A stretch of DNA of 38,872 nucleotides from CAZHGD01 sp964531735 (lineage in GTDB: Bacteria > Armatimonadota > UBA10988): assembly GCA_964531735.1 (NCBI GenBank), contig CAZHGD010000061.1:1-38872 (forward strand). Direction: 5' to 3'. Of this stretch, positions 7,596 through 16,517 are shown piece by piece. Within the stretch, counting starts at the first letter, position 1. Each line of letters opens with the position of its first letter. Below the pieces are notes generated by a model. That model saw only the letters and a list, made by a program, of their open reading frames with translations. It did no database searches and had not been told where the DNA came from. The translations under genes and the position numbers were made by a program.

Positions 7596-10500
7596 ATGAA
7601 AGCGCTAGCCCTGCTCCTCGCCCTGGCCCCGCTCTCGGCGGCCACGCTGACTCGGACCGCGGACCGACTGACCTATACCGACGGCCCCGTGGCACTGGCC
7701 TTCGAGGCCAAGACCGGCGCCTGGCTGGCGCTGACCAGCGGCGGCGCCGAACTGGTGCGCGGTGACACCGCCTTCGTGCCGTTCGACGTGGGCGGTGAAC
7801 GCCAGGCGCCGGTCGGGTTCGACGGGGCCGACGAACGCGACGGCGCGTTGTTGACGCGCTACCGCCAGGGAGGATGGCAGATCGCCTGCCGTTGGCGCCT
7901 CGACGGCGCCCGCGGTCTGGTGGTCCGCACCGCGACGGTGACCTGGACCGGTGGCGCGCCGACCAAACTCAAGGGGTTCTGGTTCCGCACGCCGCCGGCG
8001 CCGATGGCCGCCGACGGCTACTACTTCGCGCCGCGCCGCTACCCGCCGAGCCGCCGCGCCACGGCCGACCTGAAGCCAGGCACCAACCAGTGGTTCGGTG
8101 GCTCTCCGGCGCCGCTCATCGCACAGGTGGCCACCGACCAGTCGCTGCTCTGGTTGAGCGACGAGCTGACGGCGAACTCGGACCATGCGTCGGGCCAGGT
8201 GACCGAGGCCATCGGCAGCATTCAGGTCGGCCAGCGGTTCGACGCCCAGGCCCTGATGAGCCCGGGCGCAACGCAGACCATCGGCGACGCGCACTTGTGG
8301 ATCCAGCCCTGCGACGGCGAGCAGGCGCTGACGCAACTGCACACCTGGATGCGCTGGGTGGGGCATGTGGTGCCGGCCGACCGCAGCGACTGGTTCGCCG
8401 ATCTGGTGCTCTACAGCTACCATCCCGGCGGCACCATCGGCAGCAACTTCCACGACCTGGGCGGGTTCAAGCCGGCCACGGCGCTGCTCGACCGCATCGC
8501 TGACCTGGGCTGCACCGGCATCTGGTTGCTGCCGCTCGAGGACCGCAGCCCGTACTGGCCCTGGGACTACTACCAGTTCGCCGCCGGCCTGGGCACGCCC
8601 GAGGAGTACCGCGCCTTGGTGGCCCGCGCCCACACGCTCGGGCTGAAGGTGCTGCAGGACTGCGTGCCGCACGGCGGCAGCAACACCAACGAGCGCGTCA
8701 AGCAGCACCCCGAGTGGCTGGCCATCAAGGAGGACGGCAGCACCTTCGACTACTGGTGCTTCGACTTCAACTACCCCACCTGGCGCGAGTACATGGCCGG
8801 CGTGGCGCGGCATTACGCCAAGGAGTACGGCGTCGACGGCTACCGCGTGGACGCGGTGGGCGGTTCGCGCACGCCCAACTGGGCGCCCAAGCTGCCCTAC
8901 GCGCGAGCCAGCTATGCCCAGCTGCAGGGCGGCCTGAACATGCTCCGCTCGCTACGCGCGGCCACCATCGCGCAGCGTCCGGGCGGCGGTCTGCTGGCCG
9001 AGGTGGAAGGCAGCGTCTACGGCACTGTCTCTGATGCGGTCTACGACTTCGCCGCCTGCTACAACGTGCTGCACGACCTGCACCGGCAGCCACCCGAGCT
9101 GTTCGTCAGCCGACTGCGTCGCTGGCTGCACGAGCAGGACTGCGCCGAGGCCGAGGGCCTCCTCCGGCTGCGCCACATCGAGAGCCACGACAGCTTGCGC
9201 GCGGGCCTCTGGTACGGCACCGGCGGCGAGCGCGCCCTGATGGCCCTGAGCGCCTGGATCACCGGCATCCCGCTGGTCTATCACGAGGCCGAGGAAGGCA
9301 ATCGCGAGGCGTTCCGCCGGATCTTCGCGGTGCGCCGCGCGCTGCCCGAACTGGCTCGCGGCCGGGCCGACTACCTCAGCGTGCAAGCGCCGCCAACGGT
9401 CTTTGCCTGCCTGCGGCAACTGGCTGACCAGGCCAGTCTGGTGCTGATCAACTTCGGCGCGCAGCCGGTCGAGGGGCAGGTGACCATCCCCGCGGCGCTG
9501 GTCCGGCCGACGGCGCGGCTCCGCGTGAGCGACGCCATGACCGGCGAGGAAGTCGCGGTGAAGGTCACACCGCAGGGCCTGCAGTGCCCGCTGCGACTGT
9601 CGCCGCTGGGCTACACCGCGCTGACGCTGCGGGCCGGCGAAGCCCCGCGCGTCGCCCTGCCCGCGTCGCCCGCGGTGGTCGGCGGCGCGCTCGCGGCCGA
9701 CGCGGACCCGGCCACCGGCAGCTTGCGGGTCGTGCGCGTCGAGAGCGTGCCGGTGCTGGGTCCGGTGGACATCTGCCTGCCGCCGAGCCACGCCCAACTC
9801 GGCGCGCCCACCGTCAGCCAGGATGGCGGCACCACGGTGGTCACGCGGTCGGCGGGCGAGGGCCGTCTGGAGCTGCGCTACCGCGTGCAGCCCGAGCAGA
9901 TCCGCCTGGAAGCGCGGTGGCTCGGCGCCAACCAGCCGGAGACCGCCGCGTTGCTACTGCCGGTGGTCGGCGCGCAACGCTGGTCGGCCACCGCCGCGGA
10001 CGGCCGCCTGGCCGACGACTACGCGGTGCGGCACCTGCCCACCACCGGCGTGGTCGGCTCGATCTACCGCCGGCCGCAGGGCACCAACGTGCTCTTCGAC
10101 TCGCTGCTGCACCCGTTCGCGCCGCCGGCGCTCGGCCTGCCGGCCGCGGCCCTGAGCGCCACCGCCGGTGGCCGCACGCTCAGCCTGCGCTTCCCCGCCG
10201 GCCCGCCAGTGCGCGCGCAGTGGCTGGACCGGCTGGGCGACCGGCGACAGCTCTGCGCGCTGGTGGCCTGGCGTGACGCCGAGATCCCGCACGGCGCCGA
10301 CGAGGCCCTGACGCTCGACCTCGTGCCCGGCGAGCCGGCAGTCGTCGCGTCCGACGCAGCGGCCGCTGAGCCGGTCCTGCGCCACGTGGCCGGCGGCTGG
10401 CAGTTCGAGAACCAGCACCTGCGCCTCGACATCGGCCGCAGCGGCACCATCCGGCGCCTGGTGCGCAAAGAGGGCGCTGGCGAAGAGCTGGTCATCTCGC

Positions 10501-11651
10501 ACCAGGACCTCTACACGGACAACGGCTTCACGGCCACGCGCGACCGGTTCGGCGCGGTGAACGATGTCGAGGCGGCTTGCCGGGTCGAGCGCGACGGGTC
10601 GCTCTGGCGACTGCGCTTCCGCGGGCAACTGCGCGGATTCGGCCGCTTCGACCTGCTGCACCAGCCGATCGACTATGTGCTCGACTACACGCTGTCCGAC
10701 GGCCCGACGTTCCGGCTGAATGCGGGCGCGCTACCCACCACGGCGCCGACCGGCGCCATGGCGTTCCTCGCCTTGCAGACGCCGCTGCCCGGCCTGGCCT
10801 CGATCGCCACCTTGCGCGGCACCGAGACGTTGACCGAGGGCGCCATCGCCCCGCGCGGCCGCGTGGCCGAGACCACCAAGCTGCAGCCGCCGGCCGTGCC
10901 GGACACGGTGGTGTTCCGAGGCGCCAACAGCCGCCTGCTGCGGTTGGACGACCTGCGTCTGACCGGCACCGGCCCGGTGAACCTCTTCGCCGACGGCGCG
11001 ATCTGCTATCTCGCCTGGCTCGATCACCGGCCCACGGGCGACGAGGCGGTCTGGCATGCCTGCTCGGCCTTGTGGACCGTCGGCGACGAGGCCGCCCAGC
11101 CGCTCGGCGAGCCGTTGGCCCTGTCCGGCGGGCGCGCCGCCCGCGCGGTGCTGCGCGATCCCGGCTTCGAGGACGGCCGTGCCGGCGCCGCCGTGATGGT
11201 CAACGGTGGCGAGGCGCTGCCGCGCGGCACCGCGGCCGGCAGCGCTTGGCTGGCGCCGGCGGGCGGCAGCCTGGTGGCATCGCCGACGCACAGCGGCCAG
11301 GTCGCCGCGCAGGTCACCAGCACGCAGAGCAGCTACTTGCTCTGGCGGCAGCCGCTGCCGCTCTCCGCGTTCGCCGCGGGCAGCCGCTGGCGACTGACTG
11401 CTTGGGTGAAGGGCCAGCACATCGTCAAGGGCGACGTCGACTGGAAGGTGGGCACGGTGCGCTTCGCCGTGACCGGCCAGCAGACCAGCTACGTCTCGTG
11501 CCCGAACCTGCTGGGCACCTTCGACTGGCAGCCGGTGAGCTGCGAGCTGACCGTGCCGGCCGGGCTCAAGGGGCTGGAGGTACAAGCCGGACTGAACGGC
11601 GCCACCGGCACCATCTGGATCGACGATGTGGCCCTGGAGCGGCTGCCCTGA
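7596..11651 (+). CDS. Large secreted GH13 alpha-amylase-family multidomain protein
   Basis: The 1351-residue protein has a signal peptide (MKALALLLALAPLSAA). ATG 7587 is an equally possible start; neither has a clear SD. Residues about 20-250 form a mutarotase-like beta domain. The GH13 barrel spans about 265-600, with region I LQDCVPHG (Asp355), region II GYRVDAVGG (nucleophile Asp419), region III LLAEVEGS (acid/base Glu469) and region IV IESHDS (Asp532). Region I has VPHG where most family members have VPNH, so this is a divergent subfamily. A long beta-rich stretch (600-1185) and a C-terminal CBM4/9-like module (about 1187-1351, ending TIWIDDVALE) follow. The substrate could be an alpha-glucan, but this is not certain. 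Confidence 0.8.
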   Translation: MKALALLLALAPLSAATLTRTADRLTYTDGPVALAFEAKTGAWLALTSGGAELVRGDTAFVPFDVGGERQAPVGFDGADERDGALLTRYRQGGWQIACRWRLDGARGLVVRTATVTWTGGAPTKLKGFWFRTPPAPMAADGYYFAPRRYPPSRRATADLKPGTNQWFGGSPAPLIAQVATDQSLLWLSDELTANSDHASGQVTEAIGSIQVGQRFDAQALMSPGATQTIGDAHLWIQPCDGEQALTQLHTWMRWVGHVVPADRSDWFADLVLYSYHPGGTIGSNFHDLGGFKPATALLDRIADLGCTGIWLLPLEDRSPYWPWDYYQFAAGLGTPEEYRALVARAHTLGLKVLQDCVPHGGSNTNERVKQHPEWLAIKEDGSTFDYWCFDFNYPTWREYMAGVARHYAKEYGVDGYRVDAVGGSRTPNWAPKLPYARASYAQLQGGLNMLRSLRAATIAQRPGGGLLAEVEGSVYGTVSDAVYDFAACYNVLHDLHRQPPELFVSRLRRWLHEQDCAEAEGLLRLRHIESHDSLRAGLWYGTGGERALMALSAWITGIPLVYHEAEEGNREAFRRIFAVRRALPELARGRADYLSVQAPPTVFACLRQLADQASLVLINFGAQPVEGQVTIPAALVRPTARLRVSDAMTGEEVAVKVTPQGLQCPLRLSPLGYTALTLRAGEAPRVALPASPAVVGGALAADADPATGSLRVVRVESVPVLGPVDICLPPSHAQLGAPTVSQDGGTTVVTRSAGEGRLELRYRVQPEQIRLEARWLGANQPETAALLLPVVGAQRWSATAADGRLADDYAVRHLPTTGVVGSIYRRPQGTNVLFDSLLHPFAPPALGLPAAALSATAGGRTLSLRFPAGPPVRAQWLDRLGDRRQLCALVAWRDAEIPHGADEALTLDLVPGEPAVVASDAAAAEPVLRHVAGGWQFENQHLRLDIGRSGTIRRLVRKEGAGEELVISHQDLYTDNGFTATRDRFGAVNDVEAACRVERDGSLWRLRFRGQLRGFGRFDLLHQPIDYVLDYTLSDGPTFRLNAGALPTTAPTGAMAFLALQTPLPGLASIATLRGTETLTEGAIAPRGRVAETTKLQPPAVPDTVVFRGANSRLLRLDDLRLTGTGPVNLFADGAICYLAWLDHRPTGDEAVWHACSALWTVGDEAAQPLGEPLALSGGRAARAVLRDPGFEDGRAGAAVMVNGGEALPRGTAAGSAWLAPAGGSLVASPTHSGQVAAQVTSTQSSYLLWRQPLPLSAFAAGSRWRLTAWVKGQHIVKGDVDWKVGTVRFAVTGQQTSYVSCPNLLGTFDWQPVSCELTVPAGLKGLEVQAGLNGATGTIWIDDVALERLP

Positions 11652-11673
11652 CACCCCCAGACCGGAGCAGACC

Positions 11674-14316
11674 ATGAGCGCACTGACGCCGCCGCTGATC
11701 CTCACCGGGCCGACCGCCGACCAGTCGGCGCTGGCCGCCGAGCTGTTCGGCTGGTTCCGCGAGCCGGCCAACACCTGGCGGCCCAAAGTGGTGTGGTTCT
11801 TCAACGGCCAGATCACGCCGGACGAGACCCGGCGGCAACTGGCCGCGATGCAGGCGGTGCGGCTCGGCGGCCCGGCCATCTTCGCCTACCCCGGGCTGCA
11901 AGGCGGCTATCTGAGCGATGAGTGGTTCGCCTCAGTGAAGGTGGCGGTCGACGAAGCCGCGCGGCTCGGTCTGGAGGTTTGGATCCTCGACGAAGGCGCC
12001 TACCCCAGTGGCTTCGCCGACGGCCAGGTCACCGCCGACTTCCCGCAGTTCCGTTCCAAGGTCGTGCGGGCCGCGACCGAAGACGCCGTCGGCACCGGCG
12101 AGACCTGGTCCTGGACCGCGGGCGACGAGCCCGTGCTGGCCGTGGTGGCGACCAGCCCTGGCCAGCCCGACCAGGACCTCGGCCACCTGCTGTGCGACGG
12201 TCGGATCACCTGGCAGGCGCCGGCGGGTGACTGGACCGTCCGGGTCTATGTCCAGCGGCGGCAGTCGCATCCCTGTCGCAGTGTCAGCGGCGGCGGACCG
12301 AAGGACTTCCGCTACTCGCTGCCCGACTACCTCGAGCCGGCGGCGACGGCGCGCTTCCTCGAGGTGACTCACGAACGCTACGCGGCGCACGTCGGCGAGC
12401 ACTTCGGCACCACGCTCAAGGGCTTCTTCGGCGACGAGCCCTGCCTGCCGCAATGGCCCTGGACGGAGCGCTTCGCGGCGGCCTTCACCGCGCGGCATGG
12501 CTACGACCTGCGCCCGCTGCTGCCGGCGCTGTTCGACGCGGCGCACCCGGAGCACGACGGCGTGGTCTACGACTACTTCACCGTGCTGGCGGAGCTGTGG
12601 ACCAGCGGCTTCTACCAGCCGCAGACCGACTGGTGCGCCGCGCGCGAGCTCGTCTTCTGCTGCCACATCTGTGGCGAAGAGCAGATGATGACGCTCATCC
12701 ACCAGCTCAACGCCGACTTCTTCGGCAGCCTCAAGGGCGTGGCCGAGCCGGGCATCGATGCCATCTGGCGGCAGATCCACTTTGGCTGCGAGAGCGACTT
12801 TCCCAAGCTCGGCAGTTCGGCGGCGCAGACCTGGGGCAAGCCGCGCAACATGACCGAAAGCTTCGCCATCTACGGGACCGGCACGACCTTCGAGCAGCTC
12901 AAGTACGTCAGCGACTACCAGGGCGTGCGCGGTGTGAACGAGTTCTTCCTGATGATGTGGAACTACCACACCGCCGGGCGCGAGCGGGTCCACCACCCGC
13001 CCGACTTCTCCACCGACTCCACGCTGCATGCCGATTTGGGCGGCTACGCCGACTACCTCGGCCGGCTCTGCCTGCTCATGGGCAGCGGCACGCCCCTGGC
13101 CGATCTAGCCGTCTACTACCCGACGCGCAGCGCCTGGCTGGGTGACGGCGACGCGCTGGACGCTACGCACCGGCTGGGGCGGCGCTTGCTGGAGGCGCAG
13201 CGCGACTTCGTCTGGCTGGACGACGACGCGCTGGCCGAGGCCTGCGAGGTCGTCGAGGGCACGTTGCAGAATGGCTCGGGCACGCGACACGCAGTGGCCA
13301 TCGTCGGCCCGACGCGCGTGCTCGACGCGGCGGCGGCCGACCGCCTGGACGAGTTCGTGCGGGCCGGCGGCACGCTGCTGGTCCTGGCGCCGCTGCCGAC
13401 GCGGTTCGGCGGGCGCCGGACGCGCGCCACGCGGCTGACCGACCTGCTGGGCCAGCTCGCGGCAGCGCCAGACACCTGGGTGGCCTGCGGTGCGGGCCGG
13501 GCCCGCTTGCTCACCGACGAGACGGCGGTGACCGGCGTGCTGAACGAGGCCTTGCCGCCGCGCGTGGCGGTGTCGCCGGCCGCACCGGCGCTCCGCCTGG
13601 CCGGCCGCGAGGTGGCCGGCGTCCAGGTCTGGCTGGCCACCAACGAAGGCGAAGAGCCTATCGACACCACGCTGTCGACGGCCTGGGGCACCGCCGTGGA
13701 GGTGTGGGACGCCGAACACGGCACCTGCCGCCCGGCGGCGCCGCTGGGCGGCGGCGTGCGGTTGCAGATCCCACCGCGCGGGTCGCGCGTGCTGGTGGTG
13801 GGCGATCAGGTGGCCGGCACGCCGAGGCCCGAGCCGCACTGGCAAGTGCTGGCGAACGTGCCCGACGACTGGCAGTGGACCTTCGGGCAGGCGGCTGGCG
13901 CGGGGCATCACGGGCCGCTGGTGCCGTGGTCCGAGGTGGGTCGGCCGGAGTACTCGGGCGACGTGCTCTACGACGGTGCCCTCGAGCTATCGGCCGCGCC
14001 CGACGGTCCGTGCCTGCTGGATCTGGGCGAGGTCCGGTACGTGGCCGAGGTGTGGGTCAACGGCTCGCCCGCCGGCACACGGTTGTGGCCGCCGCATGCG
14101 GTGGAGGTGACCGGTCTGCTGCGCGCGGGCCGCAACGAGGTGCGCGTGCGCGTGACCAACACGCCGGCCAACCGCATCTTCGCTCGGCCGGAGGACCGCG
14201 CGGCCTACGAACAGGCCGGCTGGTTCGAGGGCACTTACCTGCCGTCGTACGAGCGGTTCGAGGCCGATTCGCTGCTCAGCGGCCTGCTGGGACCGGTGCG
14301 GGTGTGGGGCACGTGA
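11674..14316 (+). CDS. GH106-like alpha-L-rhamnosidase family protein
   Basis: The 880-residue protein starts at ATG 11674, 8 bases after GGAG and 22 bases after the GH13 stop, so the two genes are probably cotranscribed. The N-terminal pattern (VVWFFNGQIT, then LGGPAIFAYPGLQGGYLSDEW, then EVWILDEGAYPSGFADGQV near 100-118) is characteristic of the GH106/glycosyl-hydrolase-106-like barrel. A C-terminal GH2-type sugar-binding jelly roll lies near residues 780-835 (GEVRYVAEVWVNG). No signal peptide is visible, unlike its neighbours, so it may act in the cytoplasm on imported oligosaccharides. The rhamnosidase activity is a family-level inference; many members are uncharacterised. Confidence 0.7.
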   Translation: MSALTPPLILTGPTADQSALAAELFGWFREPANTWRPKVVWFFNGQITPDETRRQLAAMQAVRLGGPAIFAYPGLQGGYLSDEWFASVKVAVDEAARLGLEVWILDEGAYPSGFADGQVTADFPQFRSKVVRAATEDAVGTGETWSWTAGDEPVLAVVATSPGQPDQDLGHLLCDGRITWQAPAGDWTVRVYVQRRQSHPCRSVSGGGPKDFRYSLPDYLEPAATARFLEVTHERYAAHVGEHFGTTLKGFFGDEPCLPQWPWTERFAAAFTARHGYDLRPLLPALFDAAHPEHDGVVYDYFTVLAELWTSGFYQPQTDWCAARELVFCCHICGEEQMMTLIHQLNADFFGSLKGVAEPGIDAIWRQIHFGCESDFPKLGSSAAQTWGKPRNMTESFAIYGTGTTFEQLKYVSDYQGVRGVNEFFLMMWNYHTAGRERVHHPPDFSTDSTLHADLGGYADYLGRLCLLMGSGTPLADLAVYYPTRSAWLGDGDALDATHRLGRRLLEAQRDFVWLDDDALAEACEVVEGTLQNGSGTRHAVAIVGPTRVLDAAAADRLDEFVRAGGTLLVLAPLPTRFGGRRTRATRLTDLLGQLAAAPDTWVACGAGRARLLTDETAVTGVLNEALPPRVAVSPAAPALRLAGREVAGVQVWLATNEGEEPIDTTLSTAWGTAVEVWDAEHGTCRPAAPLGGGVRLQIPPRGSRVLVVGDQVAGTPRPEPHWQVLANVPDDWQWTFGQAAGAGHHGPLVPWSEVGRPEYSGDVLYDGALELSAAPDGPCLLDLGEVRYVAEVWVNGSPAGTRLWPPHAVEVTGLLRAGRNEVRVRVTNTPANRIFARPEDRAAYEQAGWFEGTYLPSYERFEADSLLSGLLGPVRVWGT

Positions 14317-14320
14317 TGGT

Positions 14321-14350
14321 TTGACCTTGCCGGTCACCAGACCGTAGAAT
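14321..14350 (+). promoter_or_regulatory. Sigma-70-type promoter for the HEPN-like gene pair
   Basis: TTGACC (14321-14326), 18 bases, then TAGAAT (14345-14350), a 5-of-6 match to the -10 consensus. Transcription would begin near 14357, 22 bases before ATG 14379. A small dyad, TGACC-TTGCC-GGTCA (14322-14336), overlaps the -35 and could be an operator. Confidence 0.6.
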
Positions 14351-14378
14351 GTGCCCAGCGGAGAGCCCGGAGCGTGCG

Positions 14379-14720
14379 ATGGGCGTAGAGACCGATACAC
14401 AGGATCTGCGGAAGCAGGCCGAGATCCTGGCGAAGTTCCACCGCCAGGGCGATGACAGCATCGAGACGGTTCTGTGGTTCAACGATCCCGAGGGCAAAGA
14501 GATCCGGTTGCTTGACCTATCGACCGAATGCCGGACACGTGCTGACGCAGAAGGCGATGACGAGAAGGTCGTGCAGCCGTTCTACTTCCAGCCGGCTCCC
14601 GGCCACGGACTGACGCTCTGGATGGCAGTCGAGGTTATCAACCCGTCCGACCGCGGCCGGCTCCGTCTGCCGGTTGGCTGGCCAGGTTGGGACGAGGCCG
14701 TGGAGATCGCCGCTCCATGA
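14379..14720 (+). CDS. Unknown 113-residue protein paired with a HEPN-like protein
   Basis: I do not recognise this family. The protein has a short helical N-terminus followed by a mostly beta region, including ETVLWFNDPEGKEIRLLDLS and LRLPVGWPGWDEA, with no membrane segment or signal. ATG 14379 has GGAG six bases upstream; the earlier ATG at 14349 overlaps the -10 box and is rejected. The stop overlaps the next start by four bases (ATGA), so the two are translated together. Its size and order before a HEPN-like gene fit an antitoxin or accessory partner, but no antitoxin domain is seen. Codon use looks less G/C-biased at third positions than in the flanking glycosidase genes. Confidence 0.65.
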   Translation: MGVETDTQDLRKQAEILAKFHRQGDDSIETVLWFNDPEGKEIRLLDLSTECRTRADAEGDDEKVVQPFYFQPAPGHGLTLWMAVEVINPSDRGRLRLPVGWPGWDEAVEIAAP

Positions 14721-15220
14721 ACTGGCGCGAGGCTTTCCTGAAGCAGGCCCAGAGCGACTACGCGGTGATGCTGCTGCTCCGCAACGCCAGTTCCGCCGTG
14801 CCGGAGTGCCATTGGCTGCACTACCTGCAGATGGCCACAGAAAAGCTCGCCAAGCACTTCCGCAGCAAACCGAGTCGCCCACCCGAAAGGTCGCACCGTG
14901 GCATCGTGCATCTGCTGCACTACGCCAGGCAGCATTCCTGGTACCGCGAACTCCTCGCCTTCCATGGCTTCGACGCCTACGCGCGGAAGACCAGCCCGCT
15001 CCACACTGTGGCCGAGAAGCTGGAGAACCTGGCCCCAGACCTGGCGGGTGACGGCAACCCCAACGCCGAGTACCCGTGGCGCGAGTCACGCATGGCCGAA
15101 GTGGTCGCACCGTCGCAGCACACCTTCTTCACGCCCGAGGAGCAGCCCGCGCTGCGGAAGCTGGTCGACCTGATAGGCCAGATGCTTGCGGCGGCCGAGC
15201 GTGCCGCCAGTGGCACCTGA
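14717..15220 (+). CDS. HEPN-domain-like protein
   Basis: The 167-residue, helix-rich soluble protein resembles HEPN proteins at its start: FLKQAQSDYAVMLLL, then WLHYLQMATEKLAKHF, which corresponds to the family pattern of a Q/A-rich helix containing EKxLK. RSHRGIVH (58-65) gives an R-x6-H arrangement of the kind used as an RNase active site in HEPN toxins, although its position before the middle of the protein is not canonical. It starts at ATG 14717, overlapping the upstream stop. HEPN proteins with small partners act as toxin-antitoxin or defence RNases, and others are non-enzymatic. The function here is open. Confidence 0.55.
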   Translation: MNWREAFLKQAQSDYAVMLLLRNASSAVPECHWLHYLQMATEKLAKHFRSKPSRPPERSHRGIVHLLHYARQHSWYRELLAFHGFDAYARKTSPLHTVAEKLENLAPDLAGDGNPNAEYPWRESRMAEVVAPSQHTFFTPEEQPALRKLVDLIGQMLAAAERAASGT

Positions 15221-15272
15221 CCAGCCGACCCGCCCAGGCTGCCGCCAACGCCGGCTCGCCCATCACGGTTGG

Positions 15273-15301
15273 TTGACACATCCCCACCCTTCGCCTAGCA
15301 T
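15273..15301 (+). promoter_or_regulatory. Sigma-70-type promoter of asd
   Basis: A perfect -35 TTGACA (15273-15278), a 17-base spacer and a -10 TAGCAT (15296-15301, 4 of 6). The start would be near 15308, giving a leader of about 35 bases that is too short for a lysine riboswitch. The rest of the spacer 15221-15272 shows nothing. Confidence 0.7.
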
Positions 15302-15342
15302 GGCCGGATGTATCCACCACCCCTCGACGAAGGAGGACCACG

Positions 15343-16428
15343 ATGAGCCACCTCAAGGCGGCTGTGGTCGGGGCTACCGGCATCGCCGGTCAGCAGTTCC
15401 TGGCCGCTCTGGCCGACCACCCGTTGTTTGACGTCACTGTGCTGGCTGCTTCCGAACGGAGCGCTGGGAAGAAGTACCTGGACGCCATCACGACGCCGGC
15501 GGGCTCGGTGCAGTGGTTCTGCGGCGAGCCCTTGGCCGACCGGTTCAAGACCATGGTCGTCCAGAATGCCAAGGACCTCGACGCGCGCACGGTGGACGTG
15601 GTCTTCACGGCGCTCGAATCGGACGCGGCGGCCGAGTTGGAGCCGCTGTACGCGCAGCACGTGCCGGTCATGAGCACGGCCTCGGCGTTCCGCATGGAAG
15701 CCGACGTGCCGATCCTGGTGCCGGGCGTCAACCCCGATCAGGCGCCGCTGATCCGCGAGATGCAGAAGGCGCGCGGCTGGAAGGGCTTCGTGGTGCCCAA
15801 CCCCAACTGCACCACGGTCGGCCTGGTGGTCACGCTGGCGCCGCTGCAGCAGGCGTTCGGCGTCCAGAACGTGATGATGACCTCGCTGCAGGGCGTCTCC
15901 GGCGCGGGTCGCTCGCCCGGCGTGATCGCCCTCGACATCATCGACAACGTGGTGCCCTACATTCCGAAGGAAGAAGAGAAGGTCGAGGCCGAAGCGCGCA
16001 AGATCCTGGGCCGCTTGAGCGGCGCCACGATCGAGCCGGCGGCGTTCGGCGTCAGCGCCACCTGCACGCGCGTGCCGGTGCTGGAATCGCACACCGAGTC
16101 GGTCTTCGTCTCGCTGGGCAAGTCGGCCAGCGTCGATGAGGTCAAGGCCGCGATGGTCTCGTTCGGCCAGGACTTCTGCGCGCTCGGTCATCCCAGCAGC
16201 CCGCGGCGGCTGATCACCGTCAGCGACGACCCGTTCCGCCCGCAGCCGCGGCTCGACCGGGTCAACGAAGACGGCATGACCACCACCGTCGGCCGGATCC
16301 GCCCGTGCTCGGTGATGCCGAACGGCGTCAAGTACGTGCTCGTCTCGCACAACACCAAGATGGGTGCGGGCAAGGGCGCGCTGCTCATGGCCGAGGAACT
16401 GGTGCGGCTCGGCTACATCGGTCGCTGA
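15343..16428 (+). CDS. asd: Aspartate-semialdehyde dehydrogenase (archaeal/fungal type)
   Basis: The 361-residue cytoplasmic enzyme would reduce aspartyl phosphate to aspartate semialdehyde with NADPH, feeding lysine, threonine, methionine and diaminopimelate synthesis. The Rossmann nucleotide site is AAVVGATGIAGQQF at the N-terminus. The catalytic cysteine is Cys156 in PNPNCTTVGL, and the active-site base is probably His250 in LESHTE, preceded by the substrate-binding Arg of CTRVP. These motifs match the archaeal/fungal branch, not the classical proteobacterial Asd. AGGAGG lies six bases before ATG 15343. It has its own promoter and appears to be a stand-alone housekeeping gene among glycosidases. 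Confidence 0.9.
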   Translation: MSHLKAAVVGATGIAGQQFLAALADHPLFDVTVLAASERSAGKKYLDAITTPAGSVQWFCGEPLADRFKTMVVQNAKDLDARTVDVVFTALESDAAAELEPLYAQHVPVMSTASAFRMEADVPILVPGVNPDQAPLIREMQKARGWKGFVVPNPNCTTVGLVVTLAPLQQAFGVQNVMMTSLQGVSGAGRSPGVIALDIIDNVVPYIPKEEEKVEAEARKILGRLSGATIEPAAFGVSATCTRVPVLESHTESVFVSLGKSASVDEVKAAMVSFGQDFCALGHPSSPRRLITVSDDPFRPQPRLDRVNEDGMTTTVGRIRPCSVMPNGVKYVLVSHNTKMGAGKGALLMAEELVRLGYIGR

Positions 16429-16429
16429 G

Positions 16430-16443
16430 CCGACCGCCGTCGG
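16430..16443 (+). terminator. Short hairpin directly after asd
   Basis: CCGAC-CGCC-GTCGG begins two bases after the asd stop. The stem is only 5 bp and there is no T-run, so termination is uncertain. Confidence 0.3.
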
Positions 16444-16447
16444 TGCG

Positions 16448-16517
16448 TTGACAAACCGTGAGGTCATGACGCAGACTGCTGCCGGGCGGGCAACCGGCCA
16501 CAGGAGTCTGCGTCATG
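16448..16517 (+). promoter_or_regulatory. Perfect 13-bp inverted repeat covering the lipoprotein start, next to a -35 box
   Basis: CATGACGCAGACT (16465-16477) is exactly inverted as AGTCTGCGTCATG (16505-16517); the second arm ends with the start codon. The 27-base loop holds a nested GCCGG/CCGGC pair (16481-16485, 16494-16498). A perfect TTGACA lies at 16448-16453 with a weak CAGACT -10 after 18 bases (16472-16477). If RNA starts upstream, the fold hides the start codon and borders the AGGAG SD (16502-16506). If transcription starts from this -35, the arms are instead DNA half-sites with centres 40 bases apart. Confidence 0.6.

Noticed and set aside
7352..7645. Minus-strand 97-codon frame across the gap before GH13
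   Set aside because: It overlaps both neighbouring genes and has no recognisable domain.
14349..14378. Earlier ATG for the 113-residue protein
   Set aside because: It overlaps the -10 box of the promoter, so it would not be transcribed.
15308..15342. Lysine riboswitch upstream of asd
   Set aside because: The leader is only about 35 bases, far shorter than that riboswitch.
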